Assembly (NCBI GenBank): GCA_004352715.1
Contig: SCFE01000104.1
Coordinates: 578,856-642,855, forward strand
Direction of reading: 5' to 3'
DNA from: Hofstenia miamia
Lineage: Eukaryota; Xenacoelomorpha; Acoela
DNA: 64,000 nt
Positions within the stretch are counted from its first letter, which is position 1. The number at the start of each line of letters is the position of its first letter. The translations under genes were made by a program, and so were the position numbers. Below, one piece after another: positions 12,111 through 24,729 of the stretch. Below the pieces are notes generated by a model. It did not search any database, was not told the DNA's origin, and saw nothing but the letters and a program-made list of their open reading frames with translations.

Positions 12111-13727
12111 GTCGTTGGAATTTTATCACTCCATTTTTATTAGACGTTTCACTTATAAGCTTTATATTTATGCAGTTTATTCTAAGAAAAGGCAATTTAG
12201 TCAGGATGAATTTGTAACATACCAATACATCATACAAGAAACACATAATAAAAGCACGCCTTACGTTCTTCCACTTGAAATACAAATGTTGCTCACCCAA
12301 ATTTTACATCACTTTAGAAGTACTTGCATGCATGTATTATTTAAAATAAATGTTTGTAGTTACACGGGACTTATTCTTAATATCATCTGTGCATATACAT
12401 ATATGCATATGCATTTATATATATATCATGTTTATTACTTTTTGGCTTTCTTAGAAAAATATATTTTGCATGCCACTATAATAAGAGAAATGGTTATTAA
12501 AACATAGTAGTAATTAAATTTCAAATTTTAAAAAGTTCCCCCACCAATAAAATTGAAATTAACAATAACAGTCTGACAATTGGTTGAAAATTTACCATTT
12601 TGAAATCCAATAACAGATAGTGTATGTTTTATGCAAAAAAAATTATATATATATACTTTAAAAGTCATTCAAAAGATTTTGAACGTTTGCTAATTGGCAT
12701 CTAATTTCTAAATTTGTGAAGTAGCATTAGATAATATAAATATTATTTATTGCCTTACATATTATTAATTCAATTGACATTTACCTAAAGCGCAAATTAT
12801 ATAAATTTATGCCAATTATGATAATATTCGGCATGTCTATTCGCTTTTTCTTCCAAGTGTCAGGAAGGATGAAATCTGTCAAGCATTATATTTAATTAGC
12901 GAAAACGTTTGGCAATTGTGTTACTTCTGTACTTCCTCCCTCTCCTTTCTCTTTATTAATGTATAGATGTGGGCATGTTAAGGCACTCATACCAAATTTT
13001 CTTGTTAGAATGATTAGAAAGTAACTCATCACAATGTTGTTATGTCTTTTAAAACAATTGTCAATTCTATTTTTGCAAAGTACAACAGATGGATCGTTTT
13101 TATGAGCAACAAGCGACTATCTAAATGTCCTAAAATCACAATGGAAAACATATAGTTCTAGGAAAACAGATTAATTATATGCTCAGCAATACAAATATTT
13201 TAAAAATTCAAGATGTATGCAATCAGTTTTTGGATTTAAGCATAGCACGTTTGAGAAATAATCCAAATAGTTTTCTATCAATCACAAAAACAAGCCCAAT
13301 ACTGATCACTCAAATTATGCATTGTTAAGTCACGCTTAATATCAATAAACTTTCTTTATGTGGAATGAAAATTTAAATTACTTCTCTTAACTCACTTGAA
13401 TTGTGAATAATTCAGTTATTCAAGAAAGCTGTAATTTTATAGATGTAGATAATATACGAAGGGATCAGCCATATATATATATATATATTTATAACTTTAA
13501 ATATTTTACTAAAACAATGAAAGGAAGTCTCTCCACTTAAGTCAATTCCAATCTTAGGATAAAATAAACAATCTTAGTTTGATATGCTCATTCATTTACA
13601 AGTTTTCCAGTAATATTCTAACCTCCAAATAAATTGTATAACTCGGCAAAATAAGAACTAATAATGGGTTTGTACTAGAAATTATATAAGATTGTAATTT
13701 CGCTGCGTCAAAATTTCAGGTAAACAT
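12111..13727. other. Non-coding AT-rich stretch
   Basis: Upstream (5') side of the LINE relic. Scattered TA-rich words only; a 130-codon plus-strand frame at 12115 has no recognisable features. Confidence 0.55.
13471..13488. repeat. Short (AT)n array
   Basis: Nine AT units. Confidence 0.85.
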
Positions 13728-14160
13728 AAAGTCTTGGTGATGATAAATAGGTTTCCTATTATAACTAAGCTTTGGTAAAATAAATGCAGAATTATTATTT
13801 GGTGGATACCAACTGTGTATATTAAGAAAATTTTATTAAAATATTCTTTTTCAATAATTATATAATTATTTTTAAATGAAATCTAAATTGCGCATGCAAT
13901 TGACTATCTGTCAAATATTCTCAATTTTTTAATTTTAGGCGTTGAGCAATTTGTCAAATATATACATTTAATCTATTAGGTTTACTTTTGAAGATTGGTG
14001 TTAAAAATTTTCTAATAAAGCATTAATGAGTTGAAGCTTTATAGTTTTTATTTCAGAAAAATATTTCTAGTCTATTAGAGGTTTGAATTAAAAACATGTA
14101 CGTCTACAATTTACTTGAGCTTACATATTTCTTAGCTAATTGGGGGTAACTATCACAGCC

Positions 14161-14163
<3 letters not shown>
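13728..14163 (+). repeat. Dispersed repeat C, direct copy, ending at an (AT)n array
   Basis: Nearly 440 bases that match 24258-24729 in reverse complement, at about 85-90% by eye. Shared words include GTTTCCTATTATAACTAAGC, ATGCAGAATTATTATTT and TTTACTTTTGAAGATTGGT. Both copies run directly into (AT)n at the same edge, so the array belongs to the repeat. No coding potential seen. Confidence 0.85.
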
Positions 14164-14216
<53 letters not shown>

Positions 14217-14237
14217 ATATATATGTATGCGTATATG

Positions 14238-14283
<46 letters not shown>

Positions 14284-14415
14284 NNNNNNNNNNNNNNNNN
14301 NNNNNNNNNNNNNNNNNNNNNNNNNNNNNNNNNNNNNNNNNNNNNNNNNNNNNNNNNNNNNNNNNNNNNNNNNNNNNNNNNNNNNNNNNNNNNNNNNNNN
14401 NNNNNNNNNNNNNNN

Positions 14416-14445
<30 letters not shown>
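14164..14445. repeat. (AT)n array with GT/TA variants and a 132-N gap
   Basis: Begins at the edge of repeat C, has a few interrupting units (TGTATGCG) near 14225, and N at 14284-14415. Confidence 0.95.
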
Positions 14446-14449
<4 letters not shown>

Positions 14450-15419
14450 TATTTGCTGTATTTAAGCTGTGAGAGTGCATTATCAACGATTAAAAAAAAT
14501 AATGGGCTGATGTTTATTGTGAAATTTTGGTTTGATGCAGATGCGATCGATCCCTGTCCGGAAATCAATAGAATAAAAATCGTTCGTTATACACCAAATC
14601 TAAATATACACTATCTCAATTTAAAAGTTCCATCCATTACATTTATAATGCATATATTTTTCAAGAAGTTTCGAAAGTAGTTGACGTCGTCTTTCACCTG
14701 CCTAACTTTTGCCACGAACTCAATTATCATTGCCAATTAAATTTGTGATGTGCGATGTTAATAAAGCCTAAATGTAGTTGAATATTAAATTGCCTAGTCC
14801 GCAATCTTAATATAACCGTAAATTTTTCATTTTGTGGCTTCACATTTCAGCTGGTGATGAACAATGATATTCTTCTGTTTAGGCCCACTAGTTCTGGACA
14901 TAAATCCCGGCGCTTTAGGGAGCTCTGCTATTGTTTGAGGAAGAACTTGATGTAGATTTCAAAGAGGAAACAAAATCACTACGATGCCATATTGTGAATA
15001 CATTTTAGACAAACAACACCAAAGAATAAAAGAGAGAAAGGTCTTGCAGATAATGATACATTAAGTGGACGAGAAAAAATTCGTCATACAAATTTGCTAA
15101 CGCAAAATGTGTGAAGTTTTTTCGTAGTCTTTCTCAAAAAGAAATTGACATAATGACAGCAAAGCTTCATCATCTGGAAGACATATATGATGTTTTTATT
15201 ATTGAGTTCGTCCATTTTATGTGTACATTAGATTCACAGAAGCAGTAGCTATTTCCTGTTTTATACTAAAACCAGGGCTTTGAGTAAGCTGAATTAAAAA
15301 CTCGAATGAGCTCGCAATACTCAACCGGCAAAACTTGTACTCAAACTGGATTGACATTAATGTGAAAATATTGTAGGAAATCATTTATATTTATATCTGT
15401 TATTACTTTCTCAAATAAC
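14446..15419. other. Non-coding stretch with weak coding-like traces
   Basis: 14870-15200 has somewhat more balanced composition and short Lys/Arg-rich frames that might be a decayed element, but nothing identifiable. Confidence 0.45.
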
Positions 15420-15840
15420 TTTAACCACTTATAACTCAAGAACTGGTGAAAATTTTTAAAATCTGAAAAAACCACAATTTAGAGAACTGTCTCTTATGGA
15501 GCGACAACCTCTACGTTGCTCCTGAACGCATTCACTCTGTTTTCCTCATAAAACAAAATGTTTCAGGGTAGATATTTTTCCCATGGACATTAGACCGCCA
15601 CATTATATGATCACGCGGTAGGGAAGGAATTTGAATATTTTTTAAAAAATGTGAATTTCTCATTGAAAAAAATTTTAGCATTGCATGGCTGGCCCAACCC
15701 CACAGATGTGTCCATGCAAATTACATTCATTATTTCTTAAAAGGCTTTGATAAAATTGTTTAAAAATTTGTGACAAACCGCTTTGTTACTTTAGATTAAA
15801 CACTAGTAAAAATAGGGTTATAAACTAAAAAAAATATTTA
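15420..15840 (-). repeat. Dispersed repeat A, copy 2
   Basis: Aligns with the copy at 8500-8870 in the same orientation: ACAAAATGTTTCAG, GACATTAGACC, TTTCTCATTG and CATTGCATGGCTGGCCCAAC versus CATTGCATGAGCGGGCCCTA, then TGTCCATG. Flank at 15425 (AACTCAAGAACTGG) also resembles the end of other copies. Confidence 0.7.
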
Positions 15841-16189
15841 AAAAAATTCCTCAAACTTGAACACGGACTGAGTAATTTGAACTCGACAAGAAGGCGCTGG
15901 CTAAAAAATATACACCAAGAAAAAGTTACAGACAGATTTCCAAATGTACACGTGATACTCCGGAATTACATTTTTGCCGTTAGCCAGCACAAGGGGCGAA
16001 TAAGTATTTTGGTCTCTAAACGCCTTAAATTTTATTTCCGGTCTTCATTGGCACATGACAAGATGTTTAATTTAGCGCTGTTGGCAATAGAAATAATATT
16101 ATCAAAACACTGAATTTTAATTATTAATTCACTCCCAATTGATGGAACATTGTTCATTTTAAATACATTATGCTCTTATTATTACACTT

Positions 16190-16206
16190 TATATATATAT
16201 ACATAT
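16190..16206. repeat. Short (AT)n array
   Basis: About eight TA units with one C interruption. Confidence 0.8.
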
Positions 16207-16772
16207 ACAAATCTTATGCCTTGTGATATGTGAACATAGAAGCATTGATGTATATATTATCAAGTTTAAATTATTCATTTAATAGAAATTGGAATATAAT
16301 TATTTAGCAAATGTGGTTTACAGATGAGAAAATTGTGTACGAATTACATCCCAGCTGAGAGGTTTTTCCGAGTTTTTGAGAACAATTAATGGTTTTGAAA
16401 AAATTCGATGAGCATTAACAGATCGAGGGTAAAAGAAGACGTAGCTAATAAGATTGGTTAATTATATCAATAATAAGACAGATCTTCTATTCACATCTGG
16501 TTGCAGATATGTTAAACACATTATAAACATGATCATCAATGCATATATAGAGGTGCCCGCAAGTTTCTATTATTCAAAAAACACATTTAAATGGAATTGT
16601 TCTCAATGAACAAACATGGAACATTACTGGAAATCCCAATAACTAATTTTATTAATGCAAATTTAAAGACAAATATGTTTTAAAGTTGAAATTTAATCTC
16701 TCTTAGAAAAGGACACACTACACTATATTTTCCTAAACAATTCCTCAGCTAAATTTTACCTAGTTATTTTGG

Positions 16773-16811
16773 TATATATATATATACATATATATATATA
16801 CAGTATATATG

Positions 16812-16842
<31 letters not shown>
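16773..16842. repeat. Interrupted (AT)n array left of the PLE palindrome
   Basis: TA units with C and G interruptions (TACATA, CAGTATATATGTATG). It ends about 24 bases before the left PLE arm. Confidence 0.9.
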
Positions 16843-16903
16843 TGTGTACAAAGTGTGCTTACACTATTCATTGTAAAAAAACAAAAATATTTTATGTAAA
16901 CAT

Positions 16904-16930
16904 GTTTCGAGTGTCTCCACTCATCGTCAG
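16904..16930 (-). ncRNA. Hammerhead-ribozyme-like motif in the left PLE arm
   Basis: Exact reverse complement of the 27-base motif in the right arm, with the same CTGACGA box, GAGTG/CACTC stem with GAGA loop, GAAAC and extra T. The arms differ elsewhere but this block is identical in both. Confidence 0.45.
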
Positions 16931-17429
16931 CACAAAATAACTAAAATAATCTGGTGGTAAATAAAAATTTTATTATATTAAAATTGTAATTCGTAGATCT
17001 TATACGATATTTAGTCTTTGACTTAATTGTTTATTTAATAGATTCTCCTTAGTTTCTTTTATGAATATAGCTTCTGCAATTTTGCATGGTTATTTTTCAT
17101 TAAAATAGTAAAGTTTTTCCTCTTAGGTGCATGTGCATGGCAATATAATTCTGATTGAAGATGACCTCCCATATGGTCTGAAATTCTGTATTCCAATTGC
17201 CTTTTCGTTGCCCCAATGTTTGAATTTTCACATTCATCACCTAAGAGGAAAAACTGTAATGAAACCCAAGCATACAAAAATTGCAGAAGCAATATTCATA
17301 AAAGAAACTAAGGAGAATCTATTAAATAAACAATTAAGTCAAAAACTAAATATCATATAAGATCTACCAATTACAATTTTAGTATAATAAAATTTGTATT
17401 TACCACCATATTATTTTATTTATTTTGTA

Positions 17430-17456
17430 CTGACGATGAGTGGAGACACTCGAAAC
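17430..17456 (+). ncRNA. Hammerhead-ribozyme-like motif in the right PLE arm
   Basis: CTGACGA (fits core CUGANGA), then T, then a GAGTG/CACTC stem closed by a GAGA loop, then GAAAC. These are the core strands of a hammerhead ribozyme, a known feature of PLE terminal regions. One extra U sits between the CUGANGA box and stem II. The following ATGTTTACAT could form a short stem III. Activity is unproven. Confidence 0.45.
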
Positions 17457-17492
17457 ATGTTTACATAAAATATTTCTTGTTTTTAACAATGA

Positions 17493-17518
<26 letters not shown>
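17493..17518. repeat. (AT)n array right of the PLE palindrome
   Basis: Pure TA units that start directly at the right PLE arm. Confidence 0.9.
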
Positions 17519-17525
<7 letters not shown>

Positions 17526-18422
17526 TTTTAAATGAGCAATTTCCCTTATCTTAGAAGTCCTATATAAGTATTACCTTAGAAGAAAAAATGAATATAATTA
17601 CAGAAATATTCAACTTAGTATCATGAGTTGTAGCATACAACAAATTTCAAACTTTCGTTTTGTTTTCATAATGGATTATGTATCGGTGAATTTCAAAGCA
17701 CATGCTGTTTTGTAAATAAATAATTTACTAATGTCTTTAAAATTTATTACTCAAATTCAGAAGGAACAAACGATTTCCTGTGAAAAAATAATGGAGTGCG
17801 GATAATAAAACAAGGATTTTTCTAATCATAAAAATTTCAATGTCCAGTTAATAAATTATATAGTCGGACTAAATTAAATGCATACTGGAATGTTACAAGA
17901 TATTTTGGAAAATAAATTTATTATTATTTGAATATTCGCAGCCTAATGTATTGACACTAGTGCTGGATCTGGTCTGGTTAATACGGTCAGGCTAAAACCT
18001 GTTAGGCCAGTCCGTCCGACTAAAAACCGTTAATCTGCAATAGCCAGTTAAAAAGATTAAAATCCGTCTAAATAATTCTATTCATGATTTTCAAAATTTA
18101 TTGATTACAATGAGTGCGTTATAACGAAATAATAGAATTGGTAGGAAATAGTGTAAAGATTCCTCTTTATGTAATCCTTGTCCTAATTCTACATTTTTAC
18201 AGTTCAAATTATTAAATTACAATGCGTACCCTGTCTTAAAAACTATCAGAATTGTTAGGAATAATTATGCATTGACTCCTACATTCTCTACTTTGCATTG
18301 TTGTCACTAGACTTCATTCTAAATTCTAAGACTTTTTATTAACATCATTTGGACAACTTCGTATATTTTCATGGGTGAATCAGTTAAAGTATCGACGATA
18401 TAATATATGATAGGATATGATA

Positions 18423-18424
<2 letters not shown>

Positions 18425-18457
<33 letters not shown>
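18425..18457. repeat. (AT)n array
   Basis: Pure AT units preceded by GATATGATATG, a degenerate lead-in. Confidence 0.9.
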
Positions 18458-18458
<1 letters not shown>

Positions 18459-19629
18459 GCTTTTCTACAATCGTACAAAAGGTAAACATTAAGTAAATAC
18501 CGGAAATTCTACTGTGAAATGGTAATAATTTTCCCGAGCTTCTCAACATTCTATCCTTAAATTTTGCATTAATTAGTAGATTACTGTCGAACAACAGAGT
18601 TGGTTCTTATTAATTCTTATTATTTATAGCATGAAATGCATATTGTTGCCACTATATATACATATTTCTTGCTTAGTTGAATTATTTACTTGGAAACATT
18701 TAGATTTTATTAAGGAGATTGGAATGATCGGTTGGCGTTTTATATAGCTGTCTACAAAGCGATGAATTTGCGTAACGTAGAAAATAAATGGCTTGAGTAC
18801 AAATTAACCGTTGCATTATTCTATAATAAAACTTTTCCGAATTGAGCTCAGTTCAATTCAGCTAGAGAAAGTTTTTTGAGATACATAATATTGAAGAATT
18901 TAAAACAATAGTGAAAATTCGAAATTGCATTAAAATTTTAAAAAAGCTCCAAATATTCATAACACAAATCCTCTTGTTTTATGACAAGATTGTTCTGGTC
19001 TTAAAATACAAGTACGTTTGGACGTTGAATACAAATAGAATTATATTAATATTTAATATTTATTTATAGCAATTCTTAGCTATTAAGTATTAATTCTATT
19101 ACGTTCCTGCACTTTTAATGCTAATCGTTCTACTATTCATAGTACGAATTACTATGATAATTATACGGAAATTATAAAAACGCATTACGATTGCCACGAT
19201 ATCCTTACTTGGGTAGCAACGAATAATTTGCGGTGCAACTGAAAAATAGAAAAAGTGGAAAAGGAACACTAATTCAATTCAAGTCTAATATTTTATTTTT
19301 GTTATGTTATATTATGTTAGCCAATGATTATAGACATTAGTATAATCTCAACTGAAACAGCATTTTATCAAAAATATTTATATTGTGACTGATGTTTTGC
19401 AAGGGATGCATTTGAAATGACTGCATCTATCGAACCTGCCATAGAAGATAACAGCATTATACCTTATGATCATGGATGGTATTGAATGCCAAATTTGAAG
19501 CCATAGTGGCGCCTAGATTATCTATGAAAACATATCAATGTTGCACTTAATGTTTGGAAAAGTGTTTTAAGAAGTTTGGACGAGGGTTTACATTTTAAGA
19601 CGAACCAATCTGAAATACTAATATAACAT

Positions 19630-20070
19630 ATTTAGTCGGTGTAGTGTTTTTTAAGTCAAAGCGATTTGCACGCATTTTTGAACTAATTTATCAAAGCTTG
19701 CTAAAAATATTATAAAGCCATTTACATGGACACATGTATGGAGTTTATCTTCCTAATGCACTGATGAAGATTTTTCTAAAACTTAACATTGCGCCTGAAG
19801 TACATGCAGATAGGAATTTTTTCAATGAGAAATCCTATTTTGGTAAAAATTATTCAAGTATTTCCATGCGCAGTGCTCAGATAATGAGACGGTTTAATGT
19901 CCGTGGGAACAACAACTATCCTGAAGGATTTTGTTTACTTAAGAAACACCGTGTGCGTCCCGTTCAATGATTCTAAATAAATTCATTAGTTTGTAAGCGT
20001 TAAAAAAACTTTTTGAGGAAACCATCACAGGTTCTGAAAAATTCATAGTATAATTAGGGCTAAGGAAGTC
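19630..20070 (+). repeat. Dispersed repeat A, copy 3
   Basis: Plus-strand copy with ACATGGACACATGTATGG, GCGCCTGAAGTACATGCA and TTCAATGAGAAATCC, and an ending TTTTTGAGGAAACCATCACAGG shared with copy 4. The 78-codon frame inside (19734-19970) is not conserved in the other copies and is not treated as a gene. Confidence 0.75.
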
Positions 20071-20089
20071 ATTTTTACACTAGAATTGC

Positions 20090-20300
20090 TAACAAACACT
20101 AGATGTCACTACGGCACGACAATCTCTGATTTTGTGTACGGCACGCCTAGACAGGACAGAGCCAGGTCACAAAATTCAATCGAAAACGAAAGAGGAGCCA
20201 ATTTTCTATCTTGTGACGTTTTTAGATTTTAAATATCTTCATTAATTCTTGAGTTATTAGCGTTTAAATATCACTTGGGGAAACCATGACGGATATTGAA
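20090..20300 (-). repeat. Dispersed repeat B, copy 1
   Basis: Reverse complement contains GGCGTGCCGTACACAAAATC followed by AGAGATTGTCGTGCCG, similar to the copy at 23385. It adjoins copy 3 of repeat A, whose end words recur at 20250-20290 (GAAACCATGACGG), so A and B may be parts of one larger repeat. Confidence 0.45.
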
Positions 20301-23300
20301 AATAAAAAAGAAACGCATCATTTATTTGACATGTTTCGGCATGCCGCTGCCATTTTCAAAAAGTTTCCCACTATAAAATTTACAAATTATTCATCAAATT
20401 ACATATTTTTATATATTTTTTTATAATATTTTAAATTTAGTTTCTATTTATATTCATCTTTTTTGTTTAAGCTTGGTTCCTTTAACTCTATATAAATTGA
20501 TTCAATGATGCTTAGTTGAAAATTATCAATTGAAAATATTCCTGTAGAATTAGACTTAATAAAACTCTCTGAAAATGTATTTAAATCCATTTATAAAAGC
20601 AGTAAAATTAATTAAAATTCATTTGTTCATGCAATTTAAACGTGCGAATCAGTTAGTCAGTGCCAATTTTTAAATGGTCATTTCCGCACTCGTCGTACAT
20701 GTATGCAATTTGCTATCATCTAAAAAATTAGCTGCTTACTTCATTGCTTCCGATTTAATAGCAATCTCTTACATCACACCACTGGCAATATATTGTATTT
20801 CTTTTAATTAAGAGGTCAACAGACCGGGTGGTGTTAGATTGGCACATGTGAAAATATTTGGACAATTGTTACATATTTTCACTAGAGGAATATTGAGCCA
20901 ATTTTACCCTCCGTTTTTCGACTATATTTAAATTATTTTGGTGTTCCACTTTAAGAAAATACTGGTTTTTTTATTTTTCTGACAAAGAAAACTTACAAAT
21001 ATTAAAAGAACTACAATTTATGTGAATACACAAGTAGATAATTTTAGCGAAAATTACAATGCTCTGCGTTTGTTGCTTCTTAACTATTGCATTTAATGAA
21101 TTTTCAAGAAGATTGGCAAAGTTTTTACTAATCGCGAAATACTACATATATAGAATTATTAAAATATACGTTTGAATTTGCACTCCCTTTTCTTTTACTT
21201 CAAAACTATTAGAGATAAAGATAGTTATTTGAACTACATTTTTGCCAATTTTCAAGAAAATATGTTCATTTTTTCGATTTCATATGCAAATTAGTTGTGA
21301 CGTCATAATTTTTTGGAAGAATTAAAGTGGAAAAGAACCTAAATTCATTGAACAATAAAAGTAAAAGAAAACAGTTTATTTACTTCTACAGGAAAGCAAA
21401 AAATACACTCAATGTCAACAAGTATTACTTACATTTCTAAAAATGAACGAATAAATTTGGAATAAAGTCAATGCATGATGCTTAATTTTGTTTCCAAAAT
21501 CAAATACTCACAACCTCTCCTTGCCCCAGCCAGGGGGTACAATTTTCAGTTCGGGTTTCAGCATAAATTTCCTAGTAATTTAGTGCACTTTTTATATGAT
21601 ATGTAATTATATTTAGTCAATACTGTCATACTTTTCAGATTTTAGGTTTACCCCTTACCCCTCCCCTTATATACCTAGTTATGACACTGATTTTCAGTAA
21701 ATACATTTTAAGGCTCTTCTTTATAAGATAAACTATCTTGTTACAAATATTTTATTGTTACGGTGCGCCCATGGGCGACAAATCAATAATAACTAATCAT
21801 AGGAATAAGGTAAATGTGCCTACATGTGAGACTTTTGCATATAATCGACTGTGAGAAATTCTATTTTGATTTAGTAAAAAGACACTTAACTGTGATTACT
21901 TCAAGTATTTCATACACGTTAATTATATTTTAGAAAATTTAATAAATGTGTTAATCAATTAGAACAGAATAAAACAAATGAAATGAGTTAGAGGAGAATA
22001 TAAAAAAAACAGATATAGTTTTAATGGTTACATTAATGACAAATACAATGATGAATTGGCCATATTTCTTAGTTTCAAAATCCCTAAATTTAGAATTCAG
22101 CGCTGTTTCCTGCTCCTTTAATTGTGTCGAAAAGGATACTTTGAGCTCATATGATTTAAATTGACTCTTTAAAATGACACCTTGCTTGTCTTAGTGTTTT
22201 CTAATTATATGTATTGTCTCTTACAATAGAAATTGTATAATTTTATAGAGGTCTTTTGAAATTAGACTATTCAATTATATTTGTTTCTCTCGGCTTCACA
22301 AATATCACTTTCAAAATAAGTAAGAATTTAATAAAGAAATTTTGTAAAGTTCATTACTAAAGAACAGACATAATCTAATTGACTTTTTTGTGGTCCAAAA
22401 CAAGGCCATGGGGTAATTTTATACCTACAAAAGGTACAACATGATATCGATTAGAGAGATAACTTGAGCTAGGACTTAAATTAATTTTGAAAAGCACAGA
22501 CTAATAAATAAAATCCAGAAATTGAAAGCAGAAATTGCAGTCGATTTTGCATATTAATAAAGACAGAAAGCTGGGAATTTTTCAAAGATTAATGAATAAT
22601 GAGGGATTGTATGATAAGAGGAGCAGAACTGTTTTGCTAGACTTATTCCTGACGCATACATATATTAGTAAAAATTCTGTAACTCACCAAGACACAAGAT
22701 AGCAGGAGTTAATACAATTAGTGTCAATATGGAGAATTTTCGATTTCTGTTAAGACAGACGCAATATTTTTAGGTACGATTGGAATTAAGTTATCGGTGC
22801 TAGTTAAGAGTAACATGAAACATATGGGTGGAAGTTGAAAGAGATTTACGCGTAGATGATAAATGAAATAAATCAGTGAAAACAAAACAGAAGTACTTTT
22901 GAAAAACATTGTTAATATGCAAATGCATTATCATGAGATAGCATAAAAGGAAAAGTTTGAGGATTTGAAAAAGCTTTAGAACATTTAAAATAAGAAGTTA
23001 TGGAACCAAAATGTGAAAGAGAATTTATAAGGAAAATTTTGAATCTGACCAATCCGAACCTATTCTAGAATTCTTAAAAAAGGTATGTGTTATCAGATGG
23101 AAAATGTATTATAAATTCATAGATTTTAACCTTAAACAACCTGGAGTCCATTTAACGGAGAAATCGTTTTCCAAAATGTATATACTTTGTACTAAGGTAT
23201 TTTACTGTGTCTAAAGTACTTGAAAAAATTAACAAATCTTCTTTCAAAATTCAAATTTTTTAAAAATTTCGAATTCTCTTCAAACCTACTGTTCAGCTAA

Positions 23301-23384
23301 ATATAAATTTAAAGCATATGGGATCAACAACAAATCTTAACCGTTTCTTGATATGAAGACAAATCTTCCAAAACCATTAATTCA
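20301..23384. other. Non-coding AT-rich stretch
   Basis: No gene seen. TACCCTCCGTTTTTC near 20906 recurs near 30419, hinting at another dispersed repeat. Confidence 0.5.
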
Positions 23385-23540
23385 GGCGTGCCATGCGCAA
23401 TATCAGAGACACACGGCCAAGTCGCTGTTTAGGAACGAAAATGAAAGAGAAGATACTTCTCTATATGGTGGTGTAATTATTTTCATTAGCTTTCGAGTTG
23501 TAATTTTAAATATTCTCAGGCTGTTTGAGGTTAAGGAAAG
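23385..23540 (+). repeat. Dispersed repeat B, copy 2
   Basis: GGCGTGCCATGCGCAATATC and AGAGACACACGG match the copies at 20090-20300 and 51590-51740 (inverted). The downstream GAAAGAGAAGATACTTCTCT and ATATGGTGGTG also align with the latter. The short frame here is not considered a gene. Confidence 0.45.
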
Positions 23541-24256
23541 GCTAGTGTTAATTTGAAAAGAATTAAGCATTATCAATATTTGCTGTTATTGACTAAATTA
23601 TTCATAGAATAGCAATAACCGTAACATTTTCAACATCTAGTACGAAATGTATAAATGCAAATGAAATGAATTAAATTAAGTTAAAATGGAAAAATCATAG
23701 ACTAATCAAGTAATATATTATTCAAGGCTGACAGTGATACAAATAATTAGCATGCTGACGAACTTAATTGAAGTTAATGGATTTATAACAGTATAGTGAA
23801 AAACACTAATCTCATTTGCTGTGGGCAAGATTAAACTATGGATGTATTTGTACTTAAACTGTATTTATATTAGCATAATTTGTGTTATTAACGTTGGACT
23901 TCTATCAAGAAATCAAAAGCATTTTTGACAAAAGTTGAAACTTTGTATGACAAGTTTTTGAAAAGACTAATATTTAATATTACAGTAGCTAATCGAATGA
24001 CCGAAATTTAAAGAACTCTTTATTCAACTAAGACATGAATTGTTTCAATATTCATATTTTTATTAAAGAATAACTGTATATTTGCAAATCATCCAGGTTA
24101 TCATTTTTTGTAAAATACATTTTTATGAGTCAAAACTCCGTCTATAATTGAAATTAATTCATATCTACAAAATTATTTGTATATTGCATTTAGAATTGGT
24201 GTGAAATAACGTCTTTTGTTTTGTTCTAGACACATGTATCACACATTATATTGCAG

Positions 24257-24257
<1 letters not shown>

Positions 24258-24287
<30 letters not shown>

Positions 24288-24729
24288 TGACATTGATAGG
24301 TATCTGCAATTAGATCAAAAATATGCAAGCTCAATTAAATTGCAGACAAACAAGTTTTCTTATGTCAAGCCTGCTATAGACTAGAATTATTTTTTTTAAA
24401 TAATAATTATAAAGCTTCAACGCATTAACTCTTCATTCGAAAATTATTAATACCAATCTTCAAAAGTAAACCTGATAGATTAAATGTATATATTTGACAA
24501 ATAACTCAACGCTTAAATTTTAAAAATTGATAATATTTGACAGAAAGTCAATTGCATCAGCAATTTAGATTTCATTTAAAAATAATTATATAATTATTCA
24601 AAATGAATATTTCAATAACCTTTTCTTAATATACACAGTTGGTATCCACAAAATAATAATTCTGCATTCATTTTACCAAAGCTTAGTTATAATAGGAAAC
24701 CTGTTTATCATTATCAAGACTTTGTATTT
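24258..24729 (-). repeat. Dispersed repeat C, inverted copy, ending at an (AT)n array
   Basis: Inverted partner of 13728-14163 about 10 kb away. Homology covers the whole unit from the (AT)n array (24260-24287) to about 24729 and then fades on both sides. Differences are scattered substitutions and small indels, as expected for two old insertions of one family. Confidence 0.85.
24260..24287. repeat. (AT)n array at the edge of repeat C
   Basis: Pure TA units at the same place in the repeat as the array at 14164. Confidence 0.9.

Larger units (their letters stand above)
16866..17494. mobile_element. Palindromic Penelope-like element (PLE) fragment: two 3' ends in opposite orientation
   Basis: Left arm 16866-17129 and right arm 17238-17494 are inverted copies of each other at roughly 90% by eye, separated by 108 bases. 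The left copy reads on the minus strand and the right on the plus. Minus-strand translation from 17292 through the spacer contains CENSNIGATKRQLEYRISDH followed by KRKNFTI and NHAKLQKL. The plus strand gives TKIAEAIFIKETKENLLNKQ and a stop at about 17358. These match the GIY-YIG endonuclease C-terminus of PLEs (YIGxTKRxLxxRxxEH; then LxIxEAxxIKxxKPxLN). After the stop each arm holds an AT-rich 3' region and a conserved hammerhead-like motif, and both outer ends abut (AT)n arrays. The left copy has the longer endonuclease part and the right copy only its end. No reverse transcriptase remains, so the element is dead. Family call rests on the endonuclease signature and the ribozyme-like motif. 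Confidence 0.75.

Noticed and set aside
17945-18060. hAT-like end (AGTGCTGGATCTGG) with GGTCTGG words
   Set aside because: No matching opposite end or target duplication found.
19734-19970. 78-codon frame
   Set aside because: Inside a dispersed repeat copy; the frame is not kept in the other copies.
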